NCBI GenBank assembly: GCA_037127315.1
Contig: JBBBDQ010001274.1
Location: 482,001-546,000 of the forward strand
Length of the DNA stretch: 64,000 nucleotides
Origin: Ascarosepion bandense
Taxonomy: Eukaryota; Mollusca; Cephalopoda; Sepiida; Sepiidae
Direction: 5' to 3'
The position numbers and the translations under genes are program-made. Shown in pieces: positions 11,189-22,515 of the stretch; the first letter of the stretch is position 1; every line of letters starts with the position of its first letter. The notes beneath the pieces are model-generated. The model ran no database searches. It was not told where the DNA came from and saw only the letters and a list, made by a program, of their open reading frames with translations.

Positions 11189-11402
11189 TTAAAATAATAC
11201 TATTATATAACTATAAGTAAGAATAAAAATACAAAAAAAAATAATAATAGAAACAATAATAATAAAGTATACATGATAACAATAAAAATAATCTTACATT
11301 AAAATAATACTTTTATATAAAATTTATAAGTAAAGGTAAAAATATAAAAAGAATTATAATAAAAGCAATAATAGTAAAGTATCCATGATAACAATAATGA
11401 TA
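11189..11402. repeat. Direct duplication, two units of about 107 bp
   Basis: The unit ATTAAAATAATACTATTATA...GTAAAGTAT(A/C)CATGATAACAATAA occurs at about 11189-11296 and again at 11297-11402 with about 85-90 percent identity by eye. Very AT-rich and non-coding. Confidence 0.7.
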
Positions 11403-11439
11403 AAAAAATTTTTAACGGGAAATTATAGATTGTTTTCAA

Positions 11440-12190
11440 AATCAAACTTTTAAATTTAACTTCGATTTTGTTATGGAATGCTATACCTATTTTTATGCCT
11501 ACATTTAAAAATTAGCTCATTCCTCTGGAATTGGAATTTTTATATTTGATTATAGCTATTTTTCCTACAAACATCTGTCCCTGAAGTTGTTGGGAGTTTG
11601 AGTGTTTGATGATCCTCCATTTAATTTGTGGTGTAAGTCCTCCGTCCTTTAATTTCGAGTAGTGTTTCGATAGGTCTGTTTGGTGTTTTAAAGGAGGCGT
11701 TCAAAAAAGAGTGTCGGTGTTTATTGAAATTTTTGTTTCCAACTTCCTGCGGATATCCCTATGTATGTTCATTTTTGTTAAGGGTCCTCTTCCGGAAAAA
11801 ATGGTGGCTCCATATATTGCTTTTTCAGAATTACACATGCCTTCAACGGGACAGTTGGTTCTGCTAATGCAGTTGCAAGGAGGTTTGTGTTCTTGTGACT
11901 TATTGTGGAAATTTTTAAGTAATTTATTTTTGTGTGAATTAATTATACTTTGAATATTTTTGGTGTATGAATAACTTCTTTTTTGGAGTTTTTTTTTGTT
12001 AAAGATTTTATTTAGGGGATTATTTTGGTGGAAGTGTTTAACCACTAGGTTGAGAAAGTATCTACCGAGACTTACATTGAACAACTTGCAGAATGGTGGG
12101 TTGAACCATATTATTTTTTGTTTTCTATTTTTGTTATTGTTTAAAAAAGAGAAAAAAACTAAAAATGGAAACAAAAACAAAAGTGTAAAA
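11440..12190 (-). mobile_element. Penelope-like element relic (RT C-terminus plus GIY-YIG nuclease)
   Basis: Reading the minus strand: RKQKIIWFNPPFCKLFNVSLGRYFLNLVVKHF (post-RT conserved block), then SIINSHKNKLLKNFHNK, then a Cys motif CNCISRTNCPVEGMC preceding KAIYGATIF, then after a frame change a GISAGSWKQKF-type GIY-YIG core near 11760-11720, and a WRII...CRHKNRY-like end near 11460. The motif order RT tail, CxC...CPxxGxC, GIY-YIG fits endonuclease-bearing Penelope-like retroelements, which use the nuclease for target nicking. The same order is present at 55140-56460. Stops and a frameshift show it is dead. Confidence 0.78.
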
Positions 12191-12249
12191 TAGTCTAGAT
12201 TAAACTCGTTTCTCTTTACATTAATGAATTAAACCATGGAAAATAAATT

Positions 12250-12391
12250 CTCATTCCATGTGCGATGCCACTTCCGGACGTCATGTAGCTATATCCCTTT
12301 AATTCAGATCAGCTATTTTGTTCACCACTGCTGTAGCCAGGTATTGAACAGACAACTTTTTAGTCAAGTCACCGGATCTAGACAACAATTC
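12250..12391 (-). mobile_element. SINE-B copy, minus arm of an inverted pair
   Basis: Minus-strand SINE-B body: GTTCAATACCTGGCTACAGC...GTGGTGAAC, then a GGAAGTGGCATCGCACATGG-like segment. It lacks the 3' tail and the first bases of the head. Its 5' side directly abuts the + copy that starts at 12391. Confidence 0.72.
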
Positions 12392-12640
12392 TCAAGGACA
12401 CATGACCCAGTGAATATAAGAGTTGGTTAGATCCGGTGACTTGACTTAATGTTTTGTGAGTTCAATACCTGGCTACAACAGTGGTGAACAAACAACTTAG
12501 TTGAGTTACATGACATCAGGAAGTGGCATCGCACATAGAATGAGTGACCGAAATAAAGGGTTCGATACGAAATTCCTAGCAAATGACGAAGGCCGGGGCA
12601 TACAATGGCCGAAACGTCGTAAACATGGCAATAAACATGA
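12391..12640 (+). mobile_element. SINE-B copy, plus arm, near full length
   Basis: tRNA-derived SINE. Head begins CTCAAGGACACATGACCCAG; A-box-like TGACCCAGTG segment at about 12403; B-box-like GAGTTCAATACC at about 12459. Body repeats the partner arm, then GGTTCGATACGAAATTCCTAGC, GACGAAGGCCGGG...GGCCGAAACGTCGTAAAC and a CAATAAACATGAG tail. The family tail recurs at 32205-32300, 35370-35440, 35780-35830 and 62408-62478. Confidence 0.75.
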
Positions 12641-12837
12641 GAAAAAAAGTTCAAAACAAGTTAAATGATGTTGGCTATTCTTACTTAAAAACAAAATAGT
12701 GAAGCATACTTTTAGCTTAATGAAATGATATTAATTCGTCAAAAAATTTACCAAATGAATATAAAATTATCTCTATGCCCAGCACCTATCCAATCACAAA
12801 ATTACATATTATATATTCGGTGTTATTATATTATTAT
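12641..12837. other. Unassigned spacer
   Basis: AT-rich; no recognised element between the SINE-B pair and the LTR-like block. Confidence 0.35.
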
Positions 12838-13258
12838 TGTTATGGTGCCCTCCTACGAGGAATGCACTCTTCCTTTTGTTATATATAGTTACTTGCTTTC
12901 GGGCGCTGAGTAATAACCCAGTCGAGGCTTCGCCGAAGAGTAGAGACTCGTCTGTTGAAAATTAGACATAAATTTTTGCCCGGGCTATATGGCTATATTA
13001 AAAAGGCCTTGTCCACATTTTGTCTTAAGTGAGAAGACAACTAAATGCTCGTTAAGTCGGCAGTTGATGACAGCTAGTACGCAGTTAAAGCTATCTACTA
13101 GTCAGGCAATAAGCAGCGTAACTGTACCATTCGGACTTATTTCTAGTTACTTATTACTAACACTTACTCTGTATATATTGTTCTTGTTATACTAATACAC
13201 TGTTTTGAATTTACCTTGTGTGCTTCGTGTCTTACTTCCGGGCAAACTAGTCACTACA
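12838..13258 (+). mobile_element. Candidate LTR (solo or 5' LTR of a Gypsy-like element)
   Basis: A block of about 420 bp that starts TGTTATGGTGCCC and ends TCACTACA, includes a TATATATAG element near 12882, and is followed at once by ACTTTGCGACGAAG and then by ATTGGCGACGAAG and ATTGGTGACGAAG repeats (13262-13352) that look like a primer-binding-site region. I see no second LTR and no gag downstream, so boundaries are tentative. Confidence 0.42.
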
Positions 13259-13925
13259 ACTTTGCGACGAAGTTTCGCTACAACATCTCCACAGCAAATT
13301 GGCGACGAAGATTTGCATTAAGATTTGCCACAAAAAATTGGTGACGAAGATCCACAACAATTATGCAATATCATAATCGTACAATATATTAGTCTAGCAA
13401 AAAGAAATAATGTTGGATTAAAAAAATTGGCTATGCTGGACCTTTGTACTCGCCAAAAAATACAAACGAACGTTTTTTTCCTTGACACGGCTATTATTTC
13501 AACTACCTTCACTCCTCGGCAATATTTATTGTTTTAAAAAGCAATCACTGGAATTGTAATGAAACCTAAACATGTGAAAATGAATTTATACATTTGCATT
13601 GTTCTTGATAACAAAAATAATAAAAACAATGAGATTGTTTATTTATACTATTAAATTGTTCATTGAAATAGTTGGCAAAGTTTATTGGAATGGTTGACAA
13701 TCAATTCGACCTTTATCAAATCGCAGATAATAAAGATTTCCTTATAGACATATATTTTAATAATTTAGCAAGTATTTATAAATTTATGAATATTTTTTCA
13801 TATATATTTCTTTATAAATTGACAAATGATATATGATGCATTAGTTTTAATACAATTCTTTTAAGAATGTTGAAAATATAAAATTCGTCTTAAATATAAA
13901 ATTCGCCGTTCTTAATGTACGTGTA
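13259..13925. other. Post-LTR stretch with three GCGACGAAG words, then AT-rich DNA
   Basis: The G(C/T)GACGAAG motif occurs at about 13264, 13301 and 13341. Beyond 13360 no coding or repeat signature is recognised. Confidence 0.4.
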
Positions 13926-14134
13926 CTTTAATAAGGATAGTACAAAGCTAGCAAGTAGCACCTAGTGAGGATCGAAGTTAATAGTCAGTCGTAATTAATC
14001 TACCGAGAGTAACTTGCTAACAATTATACCACATCAAAATGCTCAATGATTTACTTAGCATAGCTGTGGCAGGTATAGCTTAGTTGTGGCACAAGGTCGA
14101 AATTAAAGAGCATTAAACGAAGATCAAACTCATT
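13926..14134 (-). mobile_element. tRNA-like SINE head remnants
   Basis: On the minus strand a GTGGTATAATTGTTAGCAAG segment (about 14010-14030) matches the A-box region of a second tRNA-like head that recurs at 14440-14480 and 14590-14615 (GTGGTGTAATGGTTAGCAAG). Adjacent body sequence is not recognisable. Confidence 0.45.
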
Positions 14135-14435
14135 CAGTCAGTTAAGTGCCATACGCGATACACGCTTTGGGCAATCATGTCTCGAGAGACTGAGCAGATT
14201 ATTCCGCAGTAAGTTACCATTGCTTTCTGCAGTAGACTGGTTGTCAGCCAAGGCTATAGATCAAATCTGTTCTGTTATTTAACCCATAACTGGAGGGAAG
14301 AGACGGATTAATTCCTTTCTCAATTGTATTTGTGCATAAATGAATGCAAAGAATTCAACTTGAATATGAACTCGGCTCTGCGATTTGTTGTTCTGTGCTG
14401 ATATCCATTGCACCACAACGCACAGTTTTAATTGA
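14135..14435 (-). mobile_element. SINE-A copy, near full length
   Basis: 3' end CAGTCAGTTAAGTGCCATAC on + at 14135, shortened hairpin region CATGTCTCGAGAGACTG, middle block GTAGACTGGTTGTCAGCC...AACCCATAACTGGAGGG, and tRNA-like head with GGATATCAGC and GAGTTCATATTC equivalents up to the CGCACA end near 14430. About 300 bp. The hairpin has lost part of one arm. Confidence 0.8.
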
Positions 14436-14625
14436 CCTAGCGAGACGAGCTTGCTAACCATTACACCACGTCGAAGCGCCTCAAGATGATTTTCTAAACG
14501 TAATTTTGATGACACTCAAGCTTGAAAGTTTTGACGCACTCAGTGACGGCAGAAGTCACTACTCACTAATTGATTTCGCAAGACTAGCTTGCTAACTATT
14601 TTACCGATTGATGTAATATATTGGA
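14436..14625 (-). mobile_element. Two further tRNA-like heads next to SINE-A
   Basis: Two minus-strand copies of a TTAGCAAGCT(C/A)GTC-type A-box region at about 14440-14480 and 14585-14615. They suggest composite or repeatedly targeted SINE insertions. Confidence 0.45.
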
Positions 14626-16715
14626 TTTAAATGAATAGGCCACGTTATGATGTAACAACAGGCTTATTTTATTTATTTATTTATTTATTTTTTGCTGCTT
14701 GTTGAGACAACAGCACTTACCTCGTATGTCGGATACCAGCAACAATTTGATAATGTTAGCTATTTTTTTACTTAAAGTATCTTATAGGGTTTTGGTTCAC
14801 AGAGTGATTATAACAGTAAGCAACGTTTTACAACTCTTACTGACCTCCGACCATGTGAAGTAACACCTCTGAGAGATTTTTGGAAGTGAGGGTAATCTCT
14901 AACAGAGTAAAATTTAACATTACTATTTCCAGTAAGCAAAACACTCTGGTGTATTTCAAACAGAAATTATATTGACTAGAATATAAAACTTTAAAATTTC
15001 TTTTTTAATCTTTTCATTTTTCGGCCATTTTTAAGTGATCGACACATTTGTAAACAGTTAATTCTCGGGTTTAAAAATCTTGCAAAAATGAAATATACAT
15101 CTGTGACGAATTATTTTTAGAAAATTAATAAATGTTATGTTAAATTCATCTGATTTACACAAGTATGACTTAATTATAGCATGAAATTTAGAATAAAACT
15201 ATTTCTTAATCAGAGAGTTGAACTTTTTGACCTGTTCGCCGTATATCAAATATGTTGACTGGTTAGAGATAAGATAAGTGTATGGCGATCACAAGTGACA
15301 TAAATGTACAATTTTTTTCGAGTAAGTGGAGAAAACTTTGAATAATATGATCTTATCATTTACACATAGAAATTACCACACACACAAAAAAAATAAAATA
15401 AAAATAGGGAGACACAACGATTTGTATTAACCATTTTAATTTTCGATTACTAAATATAATCTTCGGTTAATTAGTTTTTAAACTAACCCCAACAAATCTT
15501 TGAAGTTATTTTAAAAATATTTGTGAATCTTTATAAATTATAATAATTAAAAAAAAATTAACACAATTCTTTTGAATTTTCATTATTAATCAAAAAGGTT
15601 TTTTCTTCAGATTATGATACCCTTAACTTTTATTATTTATTTAGCAATTAAAGATTTGTCAAATTAAATAATGTCATAGTTATATTGCATTTTTTTATTT
15701 TCGAAAAAAGAGGCAAAATTTAAAAAAAATAATAGATCACTTACATTTCTTAATGAGTCCTGCGTTTAACAAATAAAATAATTTATCGCAACAAAATCTA
15801 ATTTATTAAATTTTCTAACAAATCTAACAAATAGTTGATTTTTGCAAGAATTTCAAATTAATGTGTTTGTGACCGGAAAAAATGAGTTATGTAATATTAC
15901 GTTTTCTATTGTAAACTCTCGTAATGGTTTGGTTATCGGCTAACAAAAATCAAAACAAGATTGTTTATGAAATTTCCTAACGTGAAGGGATTTAAACATT
16001 TTAAAACTAACTAAAATACATCTTAAGTTGATCTTTGTTGATCTTTCCTCTTAATAACAGCATAAACATTTTAATGATAAAACTTTGTTTTTATTAAGTT
16101 TTAGCCCTTTTAACATCATGCTCTGAGGATTTTTTTTGTTTTTTTGGGGTTTTTTTGGCAATTGAGTGTAGGTACCTATATTTATGAATATGAATGCTCA
16201 CTTGAAACGAATGCATTCTCCAACACGTTGCAAAAACTCCATTACACTTCATTACATGTGGATAATCTTAATAAAATAAGAGGCGAGTTTCCTTAGGGTC
16301 TAATCTTATAGTTAATTAACATAAGACTGGTAGGATTTTGTCCAATTTTGGGATAAGAGGCTGGAATTTATTCTAATTCTACTGTTGTTTTTGTTTTGTG
16401 TTTTTTGTTTTTTTTTTCTTGTTTTTGTTTTTTTGTCAAGGATTCGTCCCACTTTTATTAAAATATTCAATAACTCCAAAAGAGGAATTGTCTAACTAAA
16501 TTCAAATTCCATTCGAGTTCGTTACGTTTATTTTCACAAAAATTGGCCTGCTTTTTTGCATATTCCAAAGAACATGGCAAAATATTAACTTGCAAGTCAA
16601 CGTATTTGCGATGTCATATTAAGAAGAAATAGATAATTTATTCGAGGATGATATGATGCATTCGTCACCTAAATGAATGATGGTCAATTTAAAAATACGA
16701 AAGGAAGGAATTCTT
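14626..16715. other. Two kilobases of AT-rich DNA without recognised elements
   Basis: A (TTTA)n run lies at 14663-14690. Poly(T)/poly(A) interruptions are frequent (16120-16160, 16385-16430). I see no frame longer than background and no known repeat. Confidence 0.45.
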
Positions 16716-16717
16716 CT

Positions 16718-17028
16718 CTCAGTCAGTCAGTTAAGTGCAGTAAAAGTTACATGCTTAGGCGATCATGTCTTGAAATAGACATGACTGCCTAGGCATGATT
16801 TTCTAGCTGTAGCTTGCCATACTTTCTGCAGTAGACTGGTTGCCAACCAAGACTATAGAATCCAATCTGTCCCGTTATTTAACCCGTATCTCGAGGGAGA
16901 AGAGACGAATGAATACCTTTCCTAAAGGTATTTGCGCGTAAGTGAATGCAACTAATTTGACTAGAATTTGAACTCGGCTCTCTGATTTCTCGTTCCGAGC
17001 AGATATCCACTGCACCACTACGCACATT
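16718..17028 (-). mobile_element. SINE-A copy, full length
   Basis: From CAGTCAGTTAAGTGC at 16722 to the CACTACGCAC head end at 17026 on the + strand, with a partly decayed hairpin region (CATGTCTTGAAATAGACATG), the TTTAACCCGTATCTCGAGGG block, and the TTTGAACTCGGC B-box equivalent near 16970. Orientation is minus. Confidence 0.82.
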
Positions 17029-17487
17029 AAAAAAATTTCTATGCATATTGTTAACAGAAGAAAACCTGTTTAGATGCTGTAACTGACCAGTGTGGAAATA
17101 TTCAACTGCATATTAAGATATCAATGTGACAAGGAGAGGCTATCTCTTCGATTATTTTTAATCATTTAACCCCAATGAAGGCAATAAACCCATAAAAGAT
17201 CCAACAGGTTGCTGGAGGTGGAAGAGAATGAGAAGACTTTAGTGAGAAGAAAGGACAATAAAAGCACGGATTTCAGAAAGACAGAAAATTGCGATTGACG
17301 TTGCATTTAAAAGGAAAAGAATCCGAACAATTAGGATAAAAGTTATTATTGATAAAACATTTTCGAAAGTTGAAAGAGAGTTCTGTTTATGAAGTTTGTG
17401 TTGATATTTGAATAAAAAGTGCAGAAAAGTAATTGGAAAATTGCAATACCTATATATACTGGTATTTTAAAATTCTACGAAATGTCA
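17029..17487. other. Unassigned stretch
   Basis: Contains GAAGAGAATGAGAAGAC...ATTGCGATTGACGTTGCATT words resembling the antisense of LINE-B 3' regions (compare 59850-59940), but too diverged to delimit. Confidence 0.35.
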
Positions 17488-17708
17488 AATAATGGATGGA
17501 ATTTACATACCCCTGGGAAAGATATTAATCCGTCGCTTCTCCCTCCAGCTTTGGGTTAAATAGCAGAATAGATTGCGTTCTATAGCTAAGGTTGGCAATC
17601 AGTCTACCGTAGAAAGTAGTGGAAAATATTCGGCACAGTCAGTCATGCCTCTTTCGAGACATGATTGCCAAGCGAGTATCACGTATGGCACTTAACTGAC
17701 TGATGAAG
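17488..17708 (+). mobile_element. SINE-A copy, 5' truncated
   Basis: Plus-strand body from CCCCTGGGAAAGATATTAATCC through the GGGTTAAATAGCAGAATAG block and the hairpin (CATGCCTCTTTCGAGACATG) to CACTTAACTGACTGATG. The tRNA-like head is missing. It is inverted relative to the copy at 16718-17028. Confidence 0.82.
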
Positions 17709-18376
17709 ATAGAGAGTATTGAAGAAGGGACAAAAAGAGACAGGGTTCAAGTTAACAGAAGATGGCTATTGACATTGGATTAAGTATTTGGAGAATTAAT
17801 TTACGAGGGAAGCAACTAATCGGAAGGGCGAAATGCGAAAAAGAAAGCATTAGAATAAAGTTACGATTATATCTAGTTATTTCAGCTATTGATTAAATAG
17901 CAGGGTTGACTGCGCTTTCTTACCTTCATGTCGCTATTAAACTATAAAGACATTCCTGAAGAGGAATGAGCACCGCCAGGCTATCTTGCCCTATACACAT
18001 CACAGTTGATATAAGATAAGTAATAATACAATGTCCCAAGAGGTCTAAGAGACATGTAACGTGACGATTAGACTTCCGTACTTTAAAATTATGGACGTTA
18101 TCGTTTGATCAGGACAATCGAAAACGCTTCCATTGCTCCACGGCGAGACAAACCGATGTAGCCAGTGTGTGTTTGAAATTCTTGATAGCTTCAGATAGAA
18201 TCTCTATCGGAAGTCAGAAATGGCAGATTGGGGGTTGCATAGCATACGTGAATTACATACGAAAAGAAAAAAAACATGAAAACAGGAAGATGTTCTGGAT
18301 GGTGATAAGTAAGTCGTGTCAGATGAGGAGATAACGGCAGAAATGACAGAGAACAGACTGACAGATAGACAAAAAG

Positions 18377-18378
<2 letters not shown>
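17709..18378. other. Unassigned stretch
   Basis: 17710-17800 again resembles LINE-B antisense words (GAAGATGGCTATTGACATTGG). The rest has no recognised feature. Confidence 0.35.

Positions 18379-18425
<47 letters not shown>
18379..18425. repeat. (AT)n microsatellite
   Basis: Perfect alternating AT of about 46 bp. It produces the YIYIYI-type frames on the minus strand, which are artefacts. Confidence 0.95.
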
Positions 18426-18426
<1 letters not shown>

Positions 18427-18530
18427 GTACCCACATTAGACTTCGCAGAAGACGTAGAAAATGAACGAGTAAGTTTCTAAGCTGTACTGTTCCGGACAGG
18501 AAGAATAGAAGCAGCAAAGGTTTGAATACG

Positions 18531-18566
<36 letters not shown>

Positions 18567-18855
18567 CCGGCGAAAAAAGACGAATGGGGCAGGCGAGATA
18601 ACTGAATTAGCTGTTGTACGTTTCACGGCGTCTAGGCTGACAGCCATGTTGAGTGATGGCTGATAACAAAATTAAAAGAATAAATGCTTCGAGTTGTATG
18701 TCGGGGTTGGATGTCGGCAGGGTGAAGGTTTTGAAGTTCGTAGGACGCGATGGCAGATTGGTTGACGCAAGTGGTAAGTAACGAAGAGGGTGATAGATAT
18801 ATATTTCTTCTTCATACTTGTCGAATCTTTGACTTTGTATACATTTTCCCCCATT
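18426..18855. other. Unassigned, with poly(A) run
   Basis: An A run at 18532-18560 may be a retroposon tail, but no element is recognised on either side. Confidence 0.35.
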
Positions 18856-19310
18856 GTCGACCCTCTCATGCTCGTCAAATTTATTTCGTCTTTCAAATTT
18901 TCTCTCTTCTCAGATAGTTTTTCTCTCTCCAGTTATTTCCTATCTTATACCTTTTCTATATTATTCGCCGTTCCCTTTTATTTCTTCCTCATTAGACTAT
19001 CATCTCTTCTCTATCATTCTTCTCTACTCTCTCTTCCCAAGTATTCTATATTATTATTCTTCTTCCCTATTATTCTACATTCTTCTTATCTTTCTTTCTC
19101 TTTTTTCTCTTCTCTCTCTTCCTTATTATTGTAATGTTTTCTTCTTCTTTTCGCACGTCTCTATTATTCTATATCTTTTTCTTTCTCGTATTCTTTCTTC
19201 TCCCTATTATTCTACCTTCTTCTTCTTCTTCATACATTTTCTCTCTTTTCTCTATTATTCTACATTTCTCTTCTTTCTCTTCTCTCTCTTCCCTTTTGTA
19301 TATTCTGTAT
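18856..19310. repeat. Pyrimidine-rich minisatellite, left block
   Basis: Irregular repeats of the word CCCTATTATTCTACATTCTTC with CTCTCTCTTCC spacers. Long Ser/Phe/Leu-rich frames here are compositional. The same word occurs to the right of the mariner relic (20493-20980). Confidence 0.8.
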
Positions 19311-19313
19311 ATA

Positions 19314-20420
19314 ACATATCAGCCAATAAGTTCAGGGTCTAACTCATAAAACAACACCTTTTAGGCAAAATTCGTCTTTATTCATCAATATAGTCTCCTT
19401 CTAGGGTGATACACTGATTCCAACGCTTCTATAACAATTCAATGCGTTTTTTGTCGAAAATTATTACGCCTCAATTTCCGAAATCACTTCTTGTTTGGAG
19501 CCAAATGTCTTTCTCTGAAGCATTCTTTTAAGGTCTGCAAACAGCCAGTAGTCGTTAGGGGCCAGACCTGGAGAATAGGGTGGATACGGAAGCGATTCAA
19601 AGTGTAGTTTTGCCTTCGTTGTGGTCGACTTGTGACGCAGTGTGTTGTCTTGGTGAATGATCACTTTTTTTTTCATTTGTGGGATTTTTGGCGGCTTCTT
19701 CCCTCAAACGCATCAATAATGCTACATAATATTCGCTATTGATGGTTCTTCCTTTCTCAAGGTAATCGATGAACAAAATACTTTGCGTATTAAAAAAAAA
19801 TTATTTTAACCTGCTGCTGTCCACTCATCTAACTGCCGATTTGACTTCGCAGTGAAGTGGTGGATCCATGTTTCATCCATTGTCACATATTTACACAAAA
19901 ACGTTTTCTTTTGCGTTAAAAAGATGCAAACAACGCGCTGAATCGTCGACGCGTTGTTTTGATCGACTGTGAGCAAATGCGGTACCAACTTTCAACACAG
20001 CTTTCTCAATGACAAATGTGATTGCAAAATGGTGAATACACTGCCTTCTTATATGTTCACCTCCTCTGCTATCTTAAGTAACTTCAATTCACGATCGGCC
20101 AAAACGTGTTTGTGAAGTTTTTTTATGTGTGTTTTTCCAGGATAACTGCCGATTATGGACGACCTGAGCATTCAGCACTATTTGTGTCTGCATGACTGCG
20201 TTTAAAGTCAGCATACCATTTCTTAACCGTTGTTTCCGATGGAGCAGAGTCCGAATAACATTTATCAAGCCATTGCTTTGCTTAAACAGCATTTTTCTCA
20301 TCATAAAGCAATGCTTTATCAATACACGAATTCAGTTTTTTTCCATTGTTGTGAATATACTAAGCTTCACTTAAATAACTGCAATTTGTAAATTGGGTCC
20401 AAATTTGAATGTTAGTACTT
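19314..20420 (-). mobile_element. Mariner-family transposon, broken transposase
   Basis: DNA transposon of the mariner group on the minus strand. N-terminal helix-turn-helix region at 20340-20090 (IKHCFMMRK, then KQWLDKCYSDSAP and TVKKWYADFK in an alternate frame). First catalytic Asp in VTMDETWIHHF near 19895; second in IIHQDNTLRHKS near 19650; third in SPGLAPNDYWLFADLKRM near 19545, spacing consistent with the DD34D mariner triad. The left end at about 19316 (CAGCCAATAAGTTCAGGGTC) resembles a mariner terminal repeat; the right end near 20390 is less clear. At least three frameshifts. It sits inside a pyrimidine-rich repeat that is present on both sides. Confidence 0.85.
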
Positions 20421-20492
20421 CATAAATATCATATGGGTATTTTGTTAGTGATGCCATATATTTGTCAGGCCCAGGAATTGTTGAGTGGTGTG

Positions 20493-20985
20493 TTGCATCT
20501 TCTACATTCTCTTCTCTCCCCTCTCTATTATTTTATATTCTTTCTTTTTCTTCCATATTATTCTACCTTCTGCTTCTCCTTTTTCTTCTTTTTTTCCTAC
20601 TCTTTGTTCTTCTCTTTTTCTCTCTCTTCCCTATTATTCAATATTATCATCTTTCTCTTCTATTCCCTATTATTCTGCCTCATTCTTCTTTATCTTCTCT
20701 TTTCTCCCTATTATTCTATATTTTTTCTCTTATTTCTTTTCCTTATCATTCTATACTTTTCTTTTCTGATCACATTCTATAAATATCTAAATCCTTTCTC
20801 TTCTTTTTTTCTTGTTTTTTAAATAGTTTGCTGTCTTCTTTTTCTACTTTTTCCATAAACCTCTACCTTCATTCTCTTCTTTTTCTCTAAGCTTATTCTT
20901 TCTCTTCTTTCTTTTAACTTTCTATCTTTTGCACTTTTTTAATTTCACTTTTTTTTTCTCTCTCTTATGTCTTAACATCTTCTGG
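20493..20985. repeat. Pyrimidine-rich minisatellite, right block
   Basis: Same repeat word as 18856-19310 (CCCTATTATTCTATATT, CTCTCTCTTCC). Together the two blocks indicate that the mariner entered a pre-existing pyrimidine repeat. Confidence 0.8.
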
Positions 20986-21930
20986 AGAGATTACAAAGAA
21001 TATTTTATTTCGTTAAAACAATTTCTTATTACGAACACGACTGAAACAACAACAAACAGTTATTAAGCAACATCCTATGTCTCTTCCTGACCTAGACAAT
21101 CATAACTTTTCACAAATTATTTTTTTGGGAACTGGGAAATGTAGTGGATTTTTTGCCCTTTGCCTTCTCGGCGGCTTTTGTATTCATTTTTGTCCTTCTT
21201 CACTTATCTGCCTTTCAAGGCTAGAGAACTTGTTAAAGACAGTAGGAGGAGAAGTGGTGCCTTTCCCTTGGACATTAGTGCAAAAGTGATCGGAGTATTC
21301 TCGTTCGGAATGGGAATTGCCGATTTAAATTTTTACATGGATAATCATTACACTATCCCCACAACATTAGATGAGAGAAAATATTTTGTTACTTTTTTCT
21401 TTTAGGCAATGCAGTCAGCGTAGGATTTGGCTTCATGGGAGTGACCATTTATGTACCACAACCTTTCTGTTCAGTGATTCGAACAACTTCAAAATTTCAA
21501 AAATTACGTCGGACAGTTCACGGAATGACAACCGGGAATTTTTTTATATATTATTGTGGAATACACTCGGTTGCGCCAATAAGCTTTCTTTCCCACTCAT
21601 AGATATATGGTTGGTTTATTTATAGTTTTTACTTGTGTACATGAAATAAGCTTGGGGTAAAGACACATAAATAATGGAATACATTTTATGCAACCTAATG
21701 TATCCATATCAGTTTAAGAATTTATATGAGTGTCACTTATTTAGAGAATTGCAAAGAGAACTGTTGTCAGTGATAAATTACAGTTAAAATTAGAACAGAA
21801 GACTTTAAACATACAGTGCAGATTTGTTTAGGTTTTATCGCTCATAAATATCCTCACTAATGGCCTCAGCGATCTGACTCTTTTCTCTCTATTTTTAACT
21901 AAGAACTTTTTATTTTTCACGTATTTTCAT
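20986..21930. other. Unassigned stretch
   Basis: Three overlapping short frames at 21077-21625 show no domain and no family match that I recognise. No RNA or repeat signature. Confidence 0.35.
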
Positions 21931-21934
21931 TATT

Positions 21935-22515
21935 TCGGAAGCCTACTTCCATCATCTCAAGTTATGGAGAAAAGATAGATAACATCTGAAAACAAATCTT
22001 TGGGGAGAAAAGACTAGTATGTCAGATGAGTGTAAATTTATGGACGTAGAATACTTACGGATTTTTTTCTTTAGTCTCAAACAAAATAAATTCTTAGTAA
22101 ATACATACGCAGAGGACACCACGCTATATGGAAACACCTCTAAATATCGGGATGGCGAGTGTCTGGTAGCTGATATCCCCTCTGACCAAAATCTCACAAC
22201 TCAATAGCCGAAAGACTGACTAGTATAATACAAAAGAAAGCTACTAACGTTTCATAATCACTATCAATTGTGATGCGTGGGCATACCCTCAAAGAGGCTC
22301 CTTGCCTCGAACACCTACTGAGTCGAAAGGTCATTCCCGGCCTTAAATGGATATATATTCCTGCCATCGCAAAAGAGGGTGTAAGAGTAGTCCATAAAAA
22401 AGAATTAACTTCTGCTGCAAGGCTCTATATTTACAAGAGATACTACAGACCACTAATAGAGTATTGCTGCTATGTCTGGGCCAGTGTTGCCAAATCCTAC
22501 CTTGAACGGCGGAGG
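21935..22515 (+). mobile_element. CR1-like LINE relic (divergent from LINE-B)
   Basis: Two frames carry RT palm and C-terminal signatures: NTYAEDTTLYGNTSKYRDGECLVADIPSDQN at about 22105-22200 (YADD box changed to YAED), then CLEHLLSRKVIPGLKWIYIPAIAKEGVRVVHKKE and LYIYKRYYRPLIEYCCYVWAS at 22305-22485. This order (RT motif C, then SLRW..HI..IAK, then LYK..IRPLIEYC.H.W) is characteristic of CR1/jockey-type LINE proteins. Between the blocks a stop and frame change are visible. Confidence 0.75.

Noticed and set aside
12590..12625. SINE-B tail GACGAAGGCC...GGCCGAAACGTCGTA resembling a hammerhead
   Set aside because: C3 is replaced in this copy, stem I does not pair and stem III would have only two pairs; the copy at 35372 has the core strand but a poor stem II.
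18191..18517. 108-residue minus frame with YIYIYI run
   Set aside because: Driven by the (AT)n microsatellite.
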